From Coriobacteriaceae bacterium AM48-5 (GTDB taxonomy: Bacteria; Actinomycetota; Coriobacteriia; Coriobacteriales; Coriobacteriaceae): a DNA stretch of 37,206 nt. The stretch spans positions 1-37,206 of the forward strand of contig JAQEDJ010000023.1 in assembly GCA_027669525.1 (NCBI GenBank), written 5' to 3'. The position numbers and the translations under genes are program-made. Shown in pieces: positions 35,468 through 37,206 of this stretch (position 1 is the first letter of the stretch; each line of letters begins with the position of its first letter). The notes beneath the pieces are model-generated. The model searched no databases, was not told the origin of the DNA, and saw only the letters and a list, made by a program, of their open reading frames with translations.

Positions 35468-35584
35468 GAGACCACTTCCTCCACGAGAAAGACCTTATTT
35501 CTCATGAACCAGTGTGCCCCGCATGCATACGCCCAGCGTACCGCCACGGTAAGGGCTCTGTTAACTCAAACGCACATAAAGAAA

Positions 35585-35628
35585 GGGCGGCTTTACGTTG
35601 CCTAAAAGCTCAGCAAAGACGCCCGCCC
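35585..35628 (-). terminator. Terminator after the secreted-protein gene
   Basis: On the minus strand GGGCGG ... CCGCCC with an inner CTTT/AAAG pairing is followed by TTTCTTTATG. Confidence 0.6.
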
Positions 35629-35648
35629 ATCATGTGCCTATTTTGCTC

Positions 35649-35680
35649 TGATGGCAGATTACCATGATGGCAGATTACCA
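35649..35680. repeat. Tandem 16-base duplication over a stop codon
   Basis: TGATGGCAGATTACCA occurs twice in a row (35649-35664, 35665-35680). The second copy contains the TAA (35677-35675) of the secreted-protein gene on the minus strand. Confidence 0.85.
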
Positions 35681-36451
35681 ACCGGTATAGTAGTCGGTGG
35701 TTCCGGCAGCACAGCCGGAGTCATAGACCTTGCACTCGCCCTTGGAACCGGTAAACGTGGAGCCTTGGGCCTTATCGCCCGCGGCAACGACGTAGTAGCC
35801 ATCGGAATCGCGCCAAAAGCCCTCGGAATCCTGCGTCCATTCGCCCGTGCGGTGGTGATACAACACGTTGCTGCTGTAATAAGTCTCGCGGCGGCCGTTA
35901 TAGTTATTGACGCCGCTCGAGCGCGTCAGACCCGAGCCGTTCGCGTAATACGCAGCAGACGTGTAAGACAAGCCGGAGCCGGCGTTGTAATACGGAGCCT
36001 GAACGGCCTCGGCGGCCTCGGCCTCGGCTGCGGCGGCCTCGAGCGCTTCGCGCTTGGCATTCTCAAGCGCAGTGCGCAGCTCATCGAGCTCGGTCGACTT
36101 CGTGTCGACCTCCCCCATCGTCAACAGACTACCCGCACCGTCGATACAACCCTGCAGCACAGCGCGCTCGTCATCGGTAGCATAGTCGCCATACATATTC
36201 ATAATGATCTGAGCGCGCATCTCAAGGGAATCGCGCTTAGCCTCCATCGAGGCGTTCCACTCCTGCATGGAACCATAACCATCGCCGCGATAATCAACGG
36301 GCTGTACCAGCGTCGCCTCGGACGGCGTAGATCCAGCCGTATCGGACAGTGTTGCCGCGTGGGCATCAGTTGCGCCGGCGCCTGCCAAAAGTGCCACGGT
36401 CAGAGCGGCGGAAAGGGCAGCGGCTTTCGGTTTTCGTGAATCGATCCTCAT
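35675..36451 (-). CDS. Secreted protein with coiled coil and Tyr/Ser/Gly-rich C-terminus
   Basis: 258 residues. Sec signal peptide KPKAAALSAALTVALLAGAGATDAHAA with cleavage near residue 33. Residues ~65-145 are helical, with a heptad-like, Ala/Glu-rich stretch (TELDELRTALENAKREALEAAAAEAEAAEAV). The last ~110 residues are rich in Tyr, Ser, Asn and Gly (AGSGLSYTSAAYYANGSGL, NGRRETYYSSNVLYHH) and end in two cysteines and Trp (YDSGCAAGTTDYYTGW). Exposed to the outside; perhaps wall- or surface-associated. GGAGG is eleven bases ahead of the ATG at 36451. No family recognised. Confidence 0.75.
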   Translation of the reverse strand: MRIDSRKPKAAALSAALTVALLAGAGATDAHAATLSDTAGSTPSEATLVQPVDYRGDGYGSMQEWNASMEAKRDSLEMRAQIIMNMYGDYATDDERAVLQGCIDGAGSLLTMGEVDTKSTELDELRTALENAKREALEAAAAEAEAAEAVQAPYYNAGSGLSYTSAAYYANGSGLTRSSGVNNYNGRRETYYSSNVLYHHRTGEWTQDSEGFWRDSDGYYVVAAGDKAQGSTFTGSKGECKVYDSGCAAGTTDYYTGW

Positions 36452-36761
36452 GTAGCTGGAAACCTCCGTAGTGCGTTTTTGCTGCGTTTGAGCTGCGTGT
36501 GATTCGATCGCGCTGCATAGTACCTCGAGCAAATCGCGACCTGCGGTTTTACTCAAAAGGCGCACGTCAATTGCGTAAAACTCACATCCTCTCAACAGGA
36601 GTTTTCCACAACTCAAATGCATAAAGCATGCCAAAAACCCTGTAATAGCGCCCTTCCTATGCAAAAAAGACGCCTGCGCAACCATTGCTTGCGCAGCGTC
36701 TTGAGCAGGCATTTATGCAGTTATACCTATCGAGTCGCAAGGGGTCCTTGCACAAGTCGCC
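36452..36761. other. Intergenic stretch between metY and the secreted-protein gene
   Basis: No gene is seen. It holds the metY terminator (36667-36702) and an inverted pair AAAACTC/GAGTTTT (36577-36583, 36599-36605). A TTGACG box exists on the minus strand near 36570, but no matching -10 box was found. Confidence 0.5.
36667..36702 (-). terminator. Terminator of metY
   Basis: AAGACGCTGCGCAA and TTGCGCAGGCGTCTT (one bulge) on the minus strand, followed by TTTTTTGC. Confidence 0.85.
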
Positions 36762-37206
36762 TTACTCGTCCAGCACGGCGAAGGCCTGCTTCAGATCCCA
36801 AATGATATCCTCGGCGTTCTCGGTACCGATGGAAAGACGGATCGTGGAGGGCGTGATGTTCTGCTCGGCGAGCTCCTCGGCAGAGAGCTGGGAGTGCGTG
36901 GTGGTAGCCGGGTGCACGACGAGCGACTTGACGTCGGCCACGTTGGCGAGCAGCGAGAACACCTGCAGATGATCGATGAACTTCCAGGCAGCCTCCTGGC
37001 CACCCTTAATCTCAAAGGTGAAGATCGAAGCGCCGCCGTTGGGGAAGTACTTCTGATAGAGCTCGTGATCGGGGTGCTCAGGCAGGCTCGGGTGGTTCAC
37101 CTTGGCAACGGTGGCTGTCGCCGGCAAGGAACTCAACGACCTTCTTGGTGTTCTCGACATGACGGTCAACGCGCAGCGACAGGGTCTCGGTGCCGGAGCA
37201 GGACCA
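36762..37206 (-). CDS. metY: O-acetylhomoserine sulfhydrylase-type enzyme, C-terminal part (one frame break)
   Basis: The gene runs off the right edge; about 149 C-terminal residues are seen. PLP enzyme of the Cys/Met metabolism family making homocysteine from O-acetylhomoserine and sulfide. Seen are CSGTETLSLRVDRHVENTKKVVEFLAG, NHPSLPEHPDHELYQKYFPNGGASIFTFEIKGG, SLVVHPATTTHSQLSAEELAEQNITPSTIRLSIGTENAEDIIWDLKQAF: the MetY-type C-terminal domain. One base is missing at ~37115 (GDS-ATVAKVNHP). Ends with its own terminator. Confidence 0.9.
   Translation of the reverse strand, partial: GPAPAPRPCRCALTVMSRTPRRSLSSLPATATVAKVNHPSLPEHPDHELYQKYFPNGGASIFTFEIKGGQEAAWKFIDHLQVFSLLANVADVKSLVVHPATTTHSQLSAEELAEQNITPSTIRLSIGTENAEDIIWDLKQAFAVLDE

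Noticed and set aside
1..37206. tRNA or rRNA genes, CRISPR arrays, insertion sequences, prophage genes, riboswitches
   Set aside because: Looked for typical motifs (TTCGAATC-type T arms, regular spaced repeats, transposase or integrase motifs, conserved aptamer cores) and found none.

Overview
The window looks like a chromosomal segment of a gut Coriobacteriia member, most likely Collinsella. This rests on high G+C coding DNA, GGAGG-type ribosome binding sites, Collinsella-like gene content (fructoselysine-type genes, DUF3793 plus flavodoxin, an AA-type ABC permease with an exported N-terminal domain) and the absence of any phage or IS backbone. It is an inference; no rRNA or other taxonomic marker is present. 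A dominant feature of the record is about 24 single-base frame breaks spread over 16 genes, 22 of them explained by loss of one base, often from a short G or C run. I read these as consensus sequencing errors, so genes are annotated over their reconstructed full span instead of as pseudogenes.

Left part (1-6800). The tail of an unknown gene is followed by a visibly AT-richer islet (267-1850) with a Tat-exported papain/C39-like cysteine peptidase overlapping a small lipoprotein gene, preceded by a large symmetric operator-like dyad. Then come the ABC-F translation factor ettA, an sdpR-sdpI type autorepressor/immunity pair with a readable promoter and operator, and a tcdA-tatD operon on the opposite strand.

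Central part (6863-18244). One long minus-strand cluster appears devoted to Amadori products (fructosyl-amino acids). It has a GntR/UTRA regulator, a YfcC-type transporter, a YtcJ-like amidohydrolase, an FrlC-like epimerase, an FrlB-like deglycase, two FrlD-like kinases, a second amidohydrolase, a YjbQ protein, a BtpA/SgcQ protein and an FGGY carbohydrate kinase. Most gaps are a few bases or overlaps. A plausible flow is uptake by YfcC, trimming by the amidohydrolases, epimerisation to the fructose form, phosphorylation at C6, and deglycation to glucose 6-phosphate plus free amino acid. The last three genes are an unexplained extra arm. The glucose-6-phosphate isomerase gene lies about 2 kb beyond the regulator.

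Right part (18300-37206). Two HAD phosphatases, pgi, an unknown gene flanked by a repeated palindromic motif, a umuC-yolD translesion operon behind two LexA-like boxes, a membrane-anchored heavy-metal (HMA) protein behind a CsoR-like site, a DUF3793-flavodoxin pair, a polar amino-acid ABC transporter (binding protein, permease, ATPase), endonuclease IV, a Gfo/Idh/MocA oxidoreductase, an aldo/keto reductase with a ferredoxin tail, a cyclase-family hydrolase, a ketopantoate reductase-like protein, two small exported or membrane proteins and the 3' end of metY. Two palindromic elements in this part share ends but carry compensating stem changes, which points to a conserved RNA hairpin family.
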